In this document: positions 31,924 through 39,396 of the stretch, piece after piece
How positions within the stretch are numbered: the first letter of the stretch is position 1
How the letters are laid out: each line of letters starts with the position of its first letter
IMG/VR virus record: IMGVR_UViG_3300020021_000021
Location: 1-44,233 of that record
DNA: 44,233 nt
Reading direction: 5' to 3' (one strand)
From: a virus
The notes under the pieces: model-generated
Database searches by the model: none
What the model saw: the letters and a program-made list of their open reading frames with translations, nothing else
Told to the model about the DNA's origin: nothing
Translations under genes and position numbers: made by a program

Positions 31924-32187
31924 CTAATCGTCATCTAATGGCTTGATAATTTCAATTTCGAGTTTGTTGTTAAGTTCACCTTGTATATCAGCGTTGATTT
32001 GGGTGGGTATTAGCTTACTGGCTAATTTATAGAACTCTGTTGGCTCGGCAATAGCCCATACCTTTAACTTAGCTGTTGGATGCTCCTGTAATTCTGCAAA
32101 TACATCAGCAAATACCTCTTTAACTAACTTGGTAGTTTTGTTTGTTGCACCCTCTGGCCTGCCGCCTTCGCCCGGTTTAAATGCCAT
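31924..32187 (-). CDS. Putative terminase small subunit, 87 aa
   Basis: Starts MAFKPGEGGRPEGATNKTTK, the 'FkpG.sGrPkGatNktt' opening frequent in small proteins at the head of phage packaging modules. A helical body (LVKEVFADVFAELQEHPTAK) and KLIPTQINADIQ then follow. First gene behind the late promoter, in the place of a small terminase, but separated from the large subunit by the 3.5-kb glycosyltransferase cassette. The assignment is from the motif and position. Confidence 0.65.
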   Translation of the reverse strand: MAFKPGEGGRPEGATNKTTKLVKEVFADVFAELQEHPTAKLKVWAIAEPTEFYKLASKLIPTQINADIQGELNNKLEIEIIKPLDDD

Positions 32188-32211
32188 AACCTAAAATTGC
32201 CTATTTATAGT

Positions 32212-32242
32212 CAAACCTACAAACTTTTATTTACAAATGCAA
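32212..32242 (-). promoter_or_regulatory. Late operon promoter
   Basis: On the minus strand TTG (32242-32240), 20 bases, then TAGGTTTG (32219-32212), matching TTG/TAnnTTTG. Predicted transcript start is about 20 bases before the ATG at 32187. It lies in the gap between the nuclease gene and the first packaging gene. Confidence 0.65.
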
Positions 32243-32779
32243 TTTATCAAAAAAATCATCAGCCACCTTTTGGGTTTTATCAGCCCTTAACGTAAAAACC
32301 TGTTGAGGCTCATATATGCCCGCTACGGCACTATCGATTATGTGGATAGCTTCTTGTACACCTACTGCAAAATAAGCCCTGTGGCCTAACGAAAATAGGC
32401 GACAGTGGCATTTATACTGGTGTTGTAAATGATCGGATGCTAAAGTTTCGCCATCTTTGAGGGTTAAGGCGGTTCCGAGTGGCTTCTGCTCGATCAATAA
32501 GACTATGCCGTTCGGCAAAAATATAGTTGTATCAGGATAGCCCGGTTCGCTGTTCTGCTTCTTGAGCCTGTTTTGGGCGCCGTAGCTTTTGGCGCTTTCT
32601 GTTGTTGATGTGTGAAATACGATGTGCGGATAGTATTTCTTGAGGTGTCCGGCGACTGTTCCTTGTTCGCCGCTTTCCTTGTAAACCCTATCCTTCGCCT
32701 TCGCTTCCTGCTCCGTCATCACGCCCTGGTATTTTCGGGGGTTGCGGAATAGTAGGTTGATTGGGTCGTTATTCTCCAT
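32231..32779 (-). CDS. VRR-NUC-like PD-(D/E)xK nuclease, 182 aa
   Basis: Residues about 80-125 read EPGYPDTTIFLPNGIVLLIE then QKPLGTALT and HLQHQYKCHC. This is the G.PD....(I/L)..EqK....S..Q...h arrangement of VRR-NUC nucleases, with Asp, Glu and Lys of the PD-(D/E)xK site in order. VRR-NUC proteins in phages are structure-specific nucleases, often Holliday-junction resolvases. It would clear branched DNA before packaging, which fits its place at the end of the replication operon. Confidence 0.8.
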   Translation of the reverse strand: MENNDPINLLFRNPRKYQGVMTEQEAKAKDRVYKESGEQGTVAGHLKKYYPHIVFHTSTTESAKSYGAQNRLKKQNSEPGYPDTTIFLPNGIVLLIEQKPLGTALTLKDGETLASDHLQHQYKCHCRLFSLGHRAYFAVGVQEAIHIIDSAVAGIYEPQQVFTLRADKTQKVADDFFDKLHL

Positions 32780-33002
32780 ACATCGATAAATAAGTTAATT
32801 TTAAAACTACAGCATATTCCGGCACTTCAAATATCTTAGCTATTTGTTTAATGCATTCATCCTCCGTATCTATTTTTTTACTTTTTGGAGGTCGCCTGAG
32901 TTTTATCCATTCTTTTTCAAATAGTTCTGTGGGTAATAATAATGATACAGCAAACATATTGGCCTGATCCTCTTGGATACGTTCTTTCTTTGATTGAAGC
33001 AT
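32769..33002 (-). CDS. ImmA/IrrE-like C-terminal fragment, 77 aa
   Basis: Contains EDQANMFAVSLLLPTELFEK, the segment that follows the HExxH helix in ImmA/IrrE metallopeptidases (E..AN.FA..LLmP...f), and ends IAKIFEVPEYAVVLKLTYL, the family's 'la..F.Vs..Av..Rl' helix. The zinc-binding HExxH is absent here and in the gene upstream, so it should not be a protease on its own. It may be a truncated remnant or a regulatory/decoy domain. Overlaps its neighbours at both ends. Confidence 0.75.
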   Translation of the reverse strand: MLQSKKERIQEDQANMFAVSLLLPTELFEKEWIKLRRPPKSKKIDTEDECIKQIAKIFEVPEYAVVLKLTYLSMYGE

Positions 33003-33175
33003 TATAATATTTTTTTAAACTCGTCTAACTGCCTAATATCATCTAATAGGTTTTCTAATTCAAAAATCATAACCTTGCATATTTTTTTACCCAAGTCGCC
33101 ATCATCTAACAGCGGTTCAAGTGCCTTATGAATTTTAATTTTGTATTTAATCAATTCTATTATTTTACTTTCCAT
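33002..33175 (-). CDS. Hypothetical helical protein, 57 aa
   Basis: ATG 33175 lies in TAATG overlap with the upstream stop, and its own TAA overlaps the next ATG (33002). It begins MESKIIELIKYKIKIHKALE and is all helical (VMIFELENLLDDIRQLDEFK). Double coupling makes it a convincing gene. Function unknown. Confidence 0.65.
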   Translation of the reverse strand: MESKIIELIKYKIKIHKALEPLLDDGDLGKKICKVMIFELENLLDDIRQLDEFKKIL

Positions 33176-33369
33176 TATAATCCTCCCTTTATAGTAAGTA
33201 CTTTACTTAAACAATGTTCATATCTCCATGCGGATGACTTATTACTATCCATAATACAATATGCGTTTCTTTCAATATTATAATCTATAATCATCCCGAA
33301 CCAAATATCACCGTGTTCATTTACCTCAACAAAGTCGCCAATTTTATATTTTGGTATTTTACTTTCCAT
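33175..33369 (-). CDS. Hypothetical SH3-like small protein, 64 aa
   Basis: MESKIPKYKIGDFVEVNEHG followed by IWFGMIIDYNIERNAYCIMD: the 'ykvGd.V........G.I..i......Y.v' pattern of small SH3/Tudor-like barrels common in phages. Overlaps both neighbours. Its first four residues (MESK) equal those of the next gene, perhaps a trace of duplication. Confidence 0.6.
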   Translation of the reverse strand: MESKIPKYKIGDFVEVNEHGDIWFGMIIDYNIERNAYCIMDSNKSSAWRYEHCLSKVLTIKGGL

Positions 33370-33556
33370 ATCTGCTTAATATCTGTTGTTTACTTTCTTC
33401 ATCCTTAGTAGTCCTGAATATCACACAATCGCGTTCAAGCCAATAGTTTTCAAGCCATGAGTTATCAACCGGCTTAGCCTTATACTTACCTTTCGCCTGC
33501 TTTATATCCGTTACATCCCCTTGTAGGTTGCGGGTGACTTTAGGGGGTTGTTTCAT
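33359..33556 (-). CDS. Hypothetical basic protein, 65 aa
   Basis: MKQPPKVTRNLQGDVTDIKQ then a Lys-rich segment and WLENYWLERDCVIFRTT. Overlaps the upstream stop (ATGA). No family recognised. Confidence 0.55.
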   Translation of the reverse strand: MKQPPKVTRNLQGDVTDIKQAKGKYKAKPVDNSWLENYWLERDCVIFRTTKDEESKQQILSRYGK

Positions 33557-33762
33557 AATTGCGCTAATATTGCCTGTTCATAAATACCTGCCATCTGCAT
33601 ATTGTAATCATACAGGAAATAACAGTGTTCCAATGATAATCCTTCATACGGTATCCCAGCTTCCGATATACCGCCTTTATCAAGGTCAAGACACTGTTTT
33701 GCATGGGCATGGTAATGGTTGAACATGCGAATTAAACAGTCTATGGGTGGGTTGGCGATCAT
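33553..33762 (-). CDS. Hypothetical protein, 69 aa
   Basis: I take ATG 33762 (MIANPPIDCLIRMFNHYHAH). Helical, His-rich, ending MQMAGIYEQAILAQL. It overlaps the upstream gene by 77 bases in another frame; both frames look protein-like there. If the upstream gene is real to its stop, a start further down is possible. Confidence 0.5.
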   Translation of the reverse strand: MIANPPIDCLIRMFNHYHAHAKQCLDLDKGGISEAGIPYEGLSLEHCYFLYDYNMQMAGIYEQAILAQL

Positions 33763-33913
33763 GATCCATCCCCTCATAAATACCCTTACTACAATTATCG
33801 CATTGATATACATAACAACGATCCTGATAATCTGGGTATATCAACTTTTTATCCTCATGGATACAGTACCTAACTGTTAACCATTTGCCGAAGTAGTATA
33901 GTAGTTTTTTCAT
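33686..33913 (-). CDS. Small putative zinc-binding protein, 75 aa
   Basis: I take ATG 33913 (MKKLLYYFGKWLTVRYCIHE). Cysteines occur in YQCDNCSKG (CxxC) and PLPCPCKTV (CxC), a possible zinc site. The GIYEGMDHDRQP segment looks conserved-like. It is the first gene after the candidate origin and overlaps the next gene by 77 bases. Confidence 0.5.
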   Translation of the reverse strand: MKKLLYYFGKWLTVRYCIHEDKKLIYPDYQDRCYVYQCDNCSKGIYEGMDHDRQPTHRLFNSHVQPLPCPCKTVS

Positions 33914-33926
33914 GTTATTATTTGTC

Positions 33927-34216
33927 TTATGCACTTATGCAAGTCTTATGCAGCCCTTGCATAAGTGTAACTATTATGATTATCAGCAAGTTAAGCCCCT
34001 CTTATGCACTTATGCAACTTTTTGCGTATAAAAATATATATAATATAATATAGTAAAAAACATTATCCTGTTGTTTTGCATAACTTGCATAACAATTTAA
34101 AAAGAGGCGAAAACTTTTGCATAACTGCATAACTCGCCAAAAAACCGCGTTTTTGATAGCGTAGGGGCGGTTTTTCGTTATGCAAACCGTTGCATAACTT
34201 TTGCATAACTGCATAA
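33927..34216. other. Candidate replication origin with iterons
   Basis: About 333 bases without a convincing gene. It holds 14 copies of TTGCATAA or its complement/short form. Left block on the plus strand as TTATGCA(A): 33927, 33935, 33946, 34002, 34010, with one inverted copy at 33957. Right block as (T)TGCATAA: 34076, 34085, 34117, 34126, 34190, 34201, 34210, with one inverted at 34178. Between the blocks is a stretch of nearly pure A/T (34026-34060), and within the right block an inverted repeat aaaaaccgc/gcggttttt (34140-34148 and 34167-34175). Iterons, an AT-rich unwinding zone and the adjacent primase-helicase gene are the features of an origin. A large regulatory operator is the alternative. 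Confidence 0.65.
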
Positions 34217-34246
34217 CTCGATTTTTAGTAGTTAACATATTGATTA

Positions 34247-36553
34247 TCAGTATAGTTTGCTATAAATTGCGCTAATATGTTGCCCTTTTCGCTCTAAAAT
34301 TTGGTTCTTTTTTTCGCACCACCTTAAAAGCAAAGAGCGGATATTTGTTTCCTTCATTTTTAAAGAAGTGCCTATTTCGATAGCTTTCATGGCCGAAAAT
34401 TCAGGCGGCAATCCTTTATAAAAAGTTTCCGTAATACCACGCAATTTATCAACAGGGGTTACAGGGGTTAATATTTTCATGGCCTTTTGCATATTGCCTA
34501 AAAAATACTCTGTCAACCTTATAGCCCGCTCCATACTTTGTACACTAACAGCGTTCCTGAAATCATCGGGATTATTCATTATCTCTATTATTAAGGCAAA
34601 TCGCAAACAATAATCCTGGTACTTAGCTATTACACCTTTTACCTGATCGGACGTAGAAATATTATACTTCCTGTTTTTATTATTAAACCATGTGGCATAT
34701 AAAATATTAGCATCCTCTGTTAATTTATAAGTCCTATCGGTGTCCCTATATGCTGTAATCTTATCAATCAAATCATAATAACCTTTTTGCAATGGGCTGT
34801 TTGGCTCTCTTTGCGTCCAGTCAGCTTTTAATTCTGGTTCGGGGTATAAGAATAAAAACCTATGGAAAAATCCGTTATGCTCATTTTCACCGTTACTTAA
34901 CACATCTAAAACACCGGGCTGAATGCCGCCGATAATTGTACAAAAGGGATCTTCCACCTTATCCTCATCCCTGCTTATACGCTGAATTAAAACAGGAGAG
35001 CCGCTCCATAATTCAAGCCATTTCTGTAATTCGTCGCCGTCACCGTATCGGTTCATGCGCTTCATGAAGCCCGAAAACTCATCAGCATATAAGGCACAAC
35101 CACGTTTGTTATAAGAAAGTATTTTAACAACCATTTCAATAGTGCTGTCCTTTATTAAAAGTTGGTTCATTATAGGCTTGACGGGTTCTTCTATATTATC
35201 GCCTTTTTTCTGATTTTTATATATAGCTAATTTTTTAAAGTAATCCTGCTTATCTAATTGATAATCTTTGTACCATTTATCATCTATTAACTCTAAAGGC
35301 TTGAAGATGCACTTCATAGCAGGTGTTTTAGATGCCCCTGGAGGCGCTATCACTGTCATGTATAGTATTGGCTTGACAAAGTACCCTGTATTAGCCTTAA
35401 GACGGCATGAATTACCAATAAGTGTAGAGATAGCACCCAAAGCGAAGCCAGCTAAATACTCGTGCTGAATAAACTGGCAACGTATATAATTCAGTAATTC
35501 GTCAGGGAAAATATCATAAGGAAATTTTAACCGATCCTCTGTTATCAAAGGTTGATTAGTTACTGGCTGCTGCGCAATAATGGATATTCCGGCGCTATCG
35601 CATATTAGATTTATCTCATCAATAGTTAATATCCAATCCTTATCATTTTTATAGAAAAGTATTTTTGACGGACTTAAATTCCATGAGGTATCATCTTTAT
35701 CAACCCGGTCACTAAATGAGGGAAAACAGCCGATTGACGATGTGAATAATTGCAGGTTTTTTGTAGAATAATAAGCCTTGCCGGAATAGGTGGCCTTTGA
35801 GCCAACGCGTAAAACAGGCTGAAATTTATCGGTTTTTTTGAGTTTGTAATCAGGTGCATTAACCAATCCTATGGAGCTTAATAAATGCGTAAAAATTTCA
35901 TCGGTACACTTACTGTCAAACTGCAAACATACACTCTCGTATTCTAAAGGATAGGATTTTATAATTGTTGATTGCTGACTGTTTAGTTCGGGCTTATATT
36001 TATCAAAATGAATACAGCAACTTGTAATAATGTCGTATTGATCTGCTGTTAATTCAGCCAGGTCGATAAACTCATTATGCACCATTTCATAACCAGGTGT
36101 AGGGTCGCAATAGGATAAAGTACCACCTGTATAGATAGCAATTACTTCTGCTCCAGCCTCGGTACGTGCTAAACTTAGCTTGCTTGAAAGTTTTGGGTAT
36201 TTTATGTAAACATGGTATCCACCGTTACGTGTGGTTTCAATGCAAATTTTATCGAAAATATCACCATCCAAAGAGTTAACCGCTTTTTTCCATATCTCAA
36301 AAACGGCCTTATCTTCTGTGTTTTTCAGGTCAAAGTCAATACAACCGAAAGGCGGGAATAACTTAATAGCCATCCCGTTGGCTTGATGTAGATTTTTAAT
36401 AACTGTACCAAAATTTGCGGCATTATAGTTTTCTGCTGTTATTTCAGAATGAGCGATATAATGGCTTGAAGCGGATTTTAAATCAGTATCCCAAATTAAG
36501 GGGATAGGCATTAAGCCGAGTTTAAAAAGGTCAATAAAGTTGATTTCGTTCAT
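34247..36553 (-). CDS. PrimPol-DUF3987 primase-helicase, 768 aa
   Basis: Residues 1-190 resemble a primase-polymerase (PrimPol/AEP) domain: CIDFDLKN (Asp73, Asp75) and GGYHVYIKYP (His114) are the expected metal and nucleotide motifs. Residues about 345-640 are a DUF3987-type ATPase: Walker A APPGASKT (403-410), Walker B CALYADE (Asp492/Glu493), and GGIQPGVLDVL downstream. The C-terminal part (about 700-768) looks like a winged-helix end (EIGTSLKMKETNIRSLLLRW). Such fusions prime and unwind DNA for phage and mobile-element replication. The gene borders the iteron region and its start overlaps the DUF3820 gene by four bases. Confidence 0.85.
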   Translation of the reverse strand: MNEINFIDLFKLGLMPIPLIWDTDLKSASSHYIAHSEITAENYNAANFGTVIKNLHQANGMAIKLFPPFGCIDFDLKNTEDKAVFEIWKKAVNSLDGDIFDKICIETTRNGGYHVYIKYPKLSSKLSLARTEAGAEVIAIYTGGTLSYCDPTPGYEMVHNEFIDLAELTADQYDIITSCCIHFDKYKPELNSQQSTIIKSYPLEYESVCLQFDSKCTDEIFTHLLSSIGLVNAPDYKLKKTDKFQPVLRVGSKATYSGKAYYSTKNLQLFTSSIGCFPSFSDRVDKDDTSWNLSPSKILFYKNDKDWILTIDEINLICDSAGISIIAQQPVTNQPLITEDRLKFPYDIFPDELLNYIRCQFIQHEYLAGFALGAISTLIGNSCRLKANTGYFVKPILYMTVIAPPGASKTPAMKCIFKPLELIDDKWYKDYQLDKQDYFKKLAIYKNQKKGDNIEEPVKPIMNQLLIKDSTIEMVVKILSYNKRGCALYADEFSGFMKRMNRYGDGDELQKWLELWSGSPVLIQRISRDEDKVEDPFCTIIGGIQPGVLDVLSNGENEHNGFFHRFLFLYPEPELKADWTQREPNSPLQKGYYDLIDKITAYRDTDRTYKLTEDANILYATWFNNKNRKYNISTSDQVKGVIAKYQDYCLRFALIIEIMNNPDDFRNAVSVQSMERAIRLTEYFLGNMQKAMKILTPVTPVDKLRGITETFYKGLPPEFSAMKAIEIGTSLKMKETNIRSLLLRWCEKKNQILERKGQHISAIYSKLY

Positions 36554-36831
36554 AAAGAAGCTAAATGTTTGTGAATAGCTTTCTTTACGTTCTCTCTCAA
36601 ATCAGGCATATCGGCAAACCATTGCAGATACCTGATTTCTTCTCCATCCAACATGGATGAAATTTCGCGGCCTTTGTATTTGCCAAATGGTACGATTTTT
36701 ATTTCGTTGTTTTGCGGAAGATGCTTAATGTAGTTATCGCACCCGTTGCAATATGCGGAGTCGTGGGGGCCTGACTTTTTTACGGTGTAGTCGTTTACGT
36801 TCCCGCAACGCTGGCAAATTATATCTTGCAT
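36550..36831 (-). CDS. Zinc-ribbon DUF3820 (ExoX C-terminal-like) protein, 93 aa
   Basis: An N-terminal zinc ribbon (IICQRCGNVND with YCNGCDNYI, two CxxC knuckles) is joined to a DUF3820-like domain: VPFGKYKGREISSM, YLQWFADMP and AIHKHLASL. DUF3820 is the small domain also found at the C-terminus of exodeoxyribonuclease X-type proteins and in many phage recombination genes. Coupled by ATGA overlap to the primase-helicase, so a replication helper role is likely. Confidence 0.8.
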   Translation of the reverse strand: MQDIICQRCGNVNDYTVKKSGPHDSAYCNGCDNYIKHLPQNNEIKIVPFGKYKGREISSMLDGEEIRYLQWFADMPDLRENVKKAIHKHLASL

Positions 36832-36836
36832 TATAC

Positions 36837-36857
36837 AATTAATTATGATAATTAATT
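36837..36857. promoter_or_regulatory. Perfect inverted repeat at the DUF3820 start (possible operator)
   Basis: aattaattat-g-ataattaatt: ten bases on each side of one central base, ending five bases before the ATG at 36831. As DNA it is a good candidate operator; as RNA it could mask the start codon. Confidence 0.5.
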
Positions 36858-36866
36858 ACTAAACAT

Positions 36867-36878
36867 GGCTTTAAAGCC
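36867..36878. promoter_or_regulatory. 12-bp palindrome ggctttaaagcc
   Basis: Perfect palindrome ten bases upstream of the larger inverted repeat, in the 116-base gap before the DUF3820 gene. A possible -7 element (TATATTAG on the minus strand near 36890, with TTG 19 bases upstream) lies just before it, which would put the palindrome near the transcript start. Confidence 0.35.
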
Positions 36879-36947
36879 GTAGGGCTAATATAGCAAAACT
36901 TTATCAAAAAACAACAATTATTTTTTCATAACAAATGCAAAAAGGTG

Positions 36948-37169
36948 TTAAAAACCGTGCCGTCTTAACCTGATACGCTCCCGGCATCTTCGTATATTCA
37001 GCTTGATTTTAGTAGCTTCGGCAGAATAGCAATTAAGCGTATTTTCTAAATATACCTCATTGGCGTATAATATATAGCCACCATTATCGGCAATCATACG
37101 ATTTATGCGGTCAAGCAAGATTAATCCGTTTTCGCTCCACTCAAACTGTTCTAATATTTGCGGGGTCAT
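36948..37169 (-). CDS. Hypothetical basic protein, 73 aa
   Basis: I take ATG 37169 (MTPQILEQFEWSENGLILLD), because the ATG at 37223 lies inside the helicase gene. The C-terminal half is very basic (KLNIRRCRERIRLRRHGF), which suits nucleic-acid binding. No family recognised. Confidence 0.55.
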   Translation of the reverse strand: MTPQILEQFEWSENGLILLDRINRMIADNGGYILYANEVYLENTLNCYSAEATKIKLNIRRCRERIRLRRHGF

Positions 37170-37182
37170 GTTAAAAGAGGGG

Positions 37183-39396
37183 TTAGGAAAATAATAAATG
37201 TTGGCCCTTAGATAATTCAGCATTTTGGCAATTCTTTACAGCCACGTCAAAATAAGACGTTTTCAGTTCGCCACCAACTGCCTTTCGATCCATTTCTAAA
37301 GCCTTAAATAACTCGCTGCCAATACCTGCAAATGGAGTGTAAACAGTATCGCCTTTGTTTGTCCATAAATGCAAGCTGCGCTCAATTGTATCAAGCTGTA
37401 AAGGGCAAATGTGCTTTTCATCTTTATCATCTCTTGCACCTTTTAGGTTAAGCGTATTGCCATAATCAATATCCATCCATACAGGTGACGCTATTTTTTG
37501 CCACATATCAACCGGTAGATAACCAGGTATCAACGGGTCTTTATCCTGATGTACAACAGGGTGCAAATGTTCACCAGGCTTACGGAATACCATCAAATAA
37601 TCAGGAATACCCACCCGGCTCATGGCAGCATCTTTTTTAATCTGCTTATGCAATAAGCCCAGCGCCTTTGTACGCGTCATTTCGGTTACGGGATTTTTCC
37701 AAAGTGTAACCCTGCTATGGTAAATAAAACCCGCTTCTAAAAATGCCTGTAATATCATGCCGCTAAAGTCACGAAGTCCAATATAACCCTCTTTGCCTTT
37801 TTGAATAGGCAAGTCCATGCAATGCACAGCCACGTTACGGCCCGACCATAATATACGGTACAGGTCTTGCACAATAAATTTAAAGGCATATAAAAACTCG
37901 TTATAATCTTTTGAGTTTCCCATATCTTCTAATTCCGAGCTGTACGTATATAATTCGGCAAAAGGCGGACTAAATATTGAAAAACCAATACTATCATCCG
38001 GTATGTTTTTTATAGTTTTTACACTATCCCCTAAAAACAATTTAAAGTTTTTACCCTCAACTGTTTTAATTTCACGGGTGGTTTTTTCTTTAGTTTCAGA
38101 TTTTACATTTTTCATAATCGCTTTTGCCATGCTTTGTTGCATATGCTCAAATTGTTTCTGTTTTTTATAAATTGATTGAATAACGTTAGTCATAGTATCG
38201 GTGACTAAAATATAGATATTAACAGGATGTAGTTGCCCGAAGCGGTAAGATCTACGTATGCCCTGGTATAAGCCCTCAAAGCTAAAATCAGGCGATGCAA
38301 ATACTTGGTTATGGCAATTCTGATAGTTCATACCCATCGCTGCCACTTTTGTTTTAGTAATTAAAACCCGAAACTCATTGTTAGCAAATCCGAGTAATTT
38401 TTCTTTTTTATATTCGGGATTATCAGACCCTTGCACATTTATACTACCTGGTATAAGTTTTCGCAATTCATCCGCTTCATCATTATGCTTTACCCACACT
38501 ATAAAGGTTTCAGGCGAATTATTAACAATATCAATTACTTGCTCAATGCGGGCTAATTTGGTTGCCCGTAATTCAGAATTGAAGTTTGTTGCAGATACGG
38601 CCATATCATTAAATAAGCGATTGCCTTTTACTTCGGTTCTTATTTTTCGCTCAATTAACTCTAACTTGGGTAAGTTATACCCGTCCATGTGAAAGCCTAT
38701 ATCTTCCGGCTTTGAAAGCATGACAGCCCATTCCGATACCCATTCATAAAATCGCTCTTTAGCATGTCCTTTTAATCTCCACTTTGCCGTATCGCCGCCG
38801 TCGTGTACAAAATACATAGCCAGCATTTCATTGTACGGCATAACGTTTAAAAACTCGGCATGGTTACCCAATTCCATCGGGTCGTTTGGGCTGGGCGTTG
38901 CTGTACAAGCTAATTTATATTGCGTATCTGCGAAATTATCAATTATGAGTTTTCGGGTGGCGCCATCAAAGTTTTTAATGATACTGCTTTCATCGAGTAC
39001 TATGCCCCCAAATAGTGAACAATCTATATTGTGAAGTTGCTCATAGTTAGCAATATAAACACATTCGTCTGTAGCATCCGCTAATTCCGATAACTCTCTT
39101 ACTGTCACGCCAAACTTAATACCCTCTTGTATTGTTTGCGCAACAACCGCCAAAGGCGCCAAAATCAACACATCTAAATCAGTATGTTTAACAACCCGAT
39201 GCGCCCATTCGAGCTGCTGAAAACTCTTGCCCAGGCCACAGTCTTGAAATAATGCAAATCGGCCCTTTCGTAAGGCGGTTTGAACGCAAAAAGCCTGAAA
39301 CGGGAATAACAACGGGTTTAAATCGGCTATTTTAACATGAAAGCCCGTATCAGATACCGTTCGTTTTTTCGATAGTAAAAATTCGTTGTATGTCAT
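37183..39396 (-). CDS. SNF2-type helicase fused to DNA methyltransferase, 737 aa
   Basis: Residues 1-430 are an SNF2-like superfamily 2 ATPase: Walker A DCGLGKS (52-58), motif II LDESS (134-138), motif III CTATPSP (164-170) and motif VI QGIRRSYRFGQ (378-388). Residues about 445-737 are an N4/N6-type DNA methyltransferase: SPPF catalytic motif (476-479), target-recognition middle, and SAM-binding TPFAGIGSELF (687-697) at the end, the beta-class motif order. The product could methylate phage DNA, protecting it from restriction, while moving along it. Similar fusions occur in other phages. Coupled by four-base overlap to the clamp gene. Confidence 0.88.
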   Translation of the reverse strand: MTYNEFLLSKKRTVSDTGFHVKIADLNPLLFPFQAFCVQTALRKGRFALFQDCGLGKSFQQLEWAHRVVKHTDLDVLILAPLAVVAQTIQEGIKFGVTVRELSELADATDECVYIANYEQLHNIDCSLFGGIVLDESSIIKNFDGATRKLIIDNFADTQYKLACTATPSPNDPMELGNHAEFLNVMPYNEMLAMYFVHDGGDTAKWRLKGHAKERFYEWVSEWAVMLSKPEDIGFHMDGYNLPKLELIERKIRTEVKGNRLFNDMAVSATNFNSELRATKLARIEQVIDIVNNSPETFIVWVKHNDEADELRKLIPGSINVQGSDNPEYKKEKLLGFANNEFRVLITKTKVAAMGMNYQNCHNQVFASPDFSFEGLYQGIRRSYRFGQLHPVNIYILVTDTMTNVIQSIYKKQKQFEHMQQSMAKAIMKNVKSETKEKTTREIKTVEGKNFKLFLGDSVKTIKNIPDDSIGFSIFSPPFAELYTYSSELEDMGNSKDYNEFLYAFKFIVQDLYRILWSGRNVAVHCMDLPIQKGKEGYIGLRDFSGMILQAFLEAGFIYHSRVTLWKNPVTEMTRTKALGLLHKQIKKDAAMSRVGIPDYLMVFRKPGEHLHPVVHQDKDPLIPGYLPVDMWQKIASPVWMDIDYGNTLNLKGARDDKDEKHICPLQLDTIERSLHLWTNKGDTVYTPFAGIGSELFKALEMDRKAVGGELKTSYFDVAVKNCQNAELSKGQHLLFS

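Noticed and set aside
34002-34238. Minus-strand open frame of 78 codons in the iteron region
   Set aside because: It is made almost wholly of translated iterons (repeated MQLCKS) and AT-rich core; composition is not protein-like.
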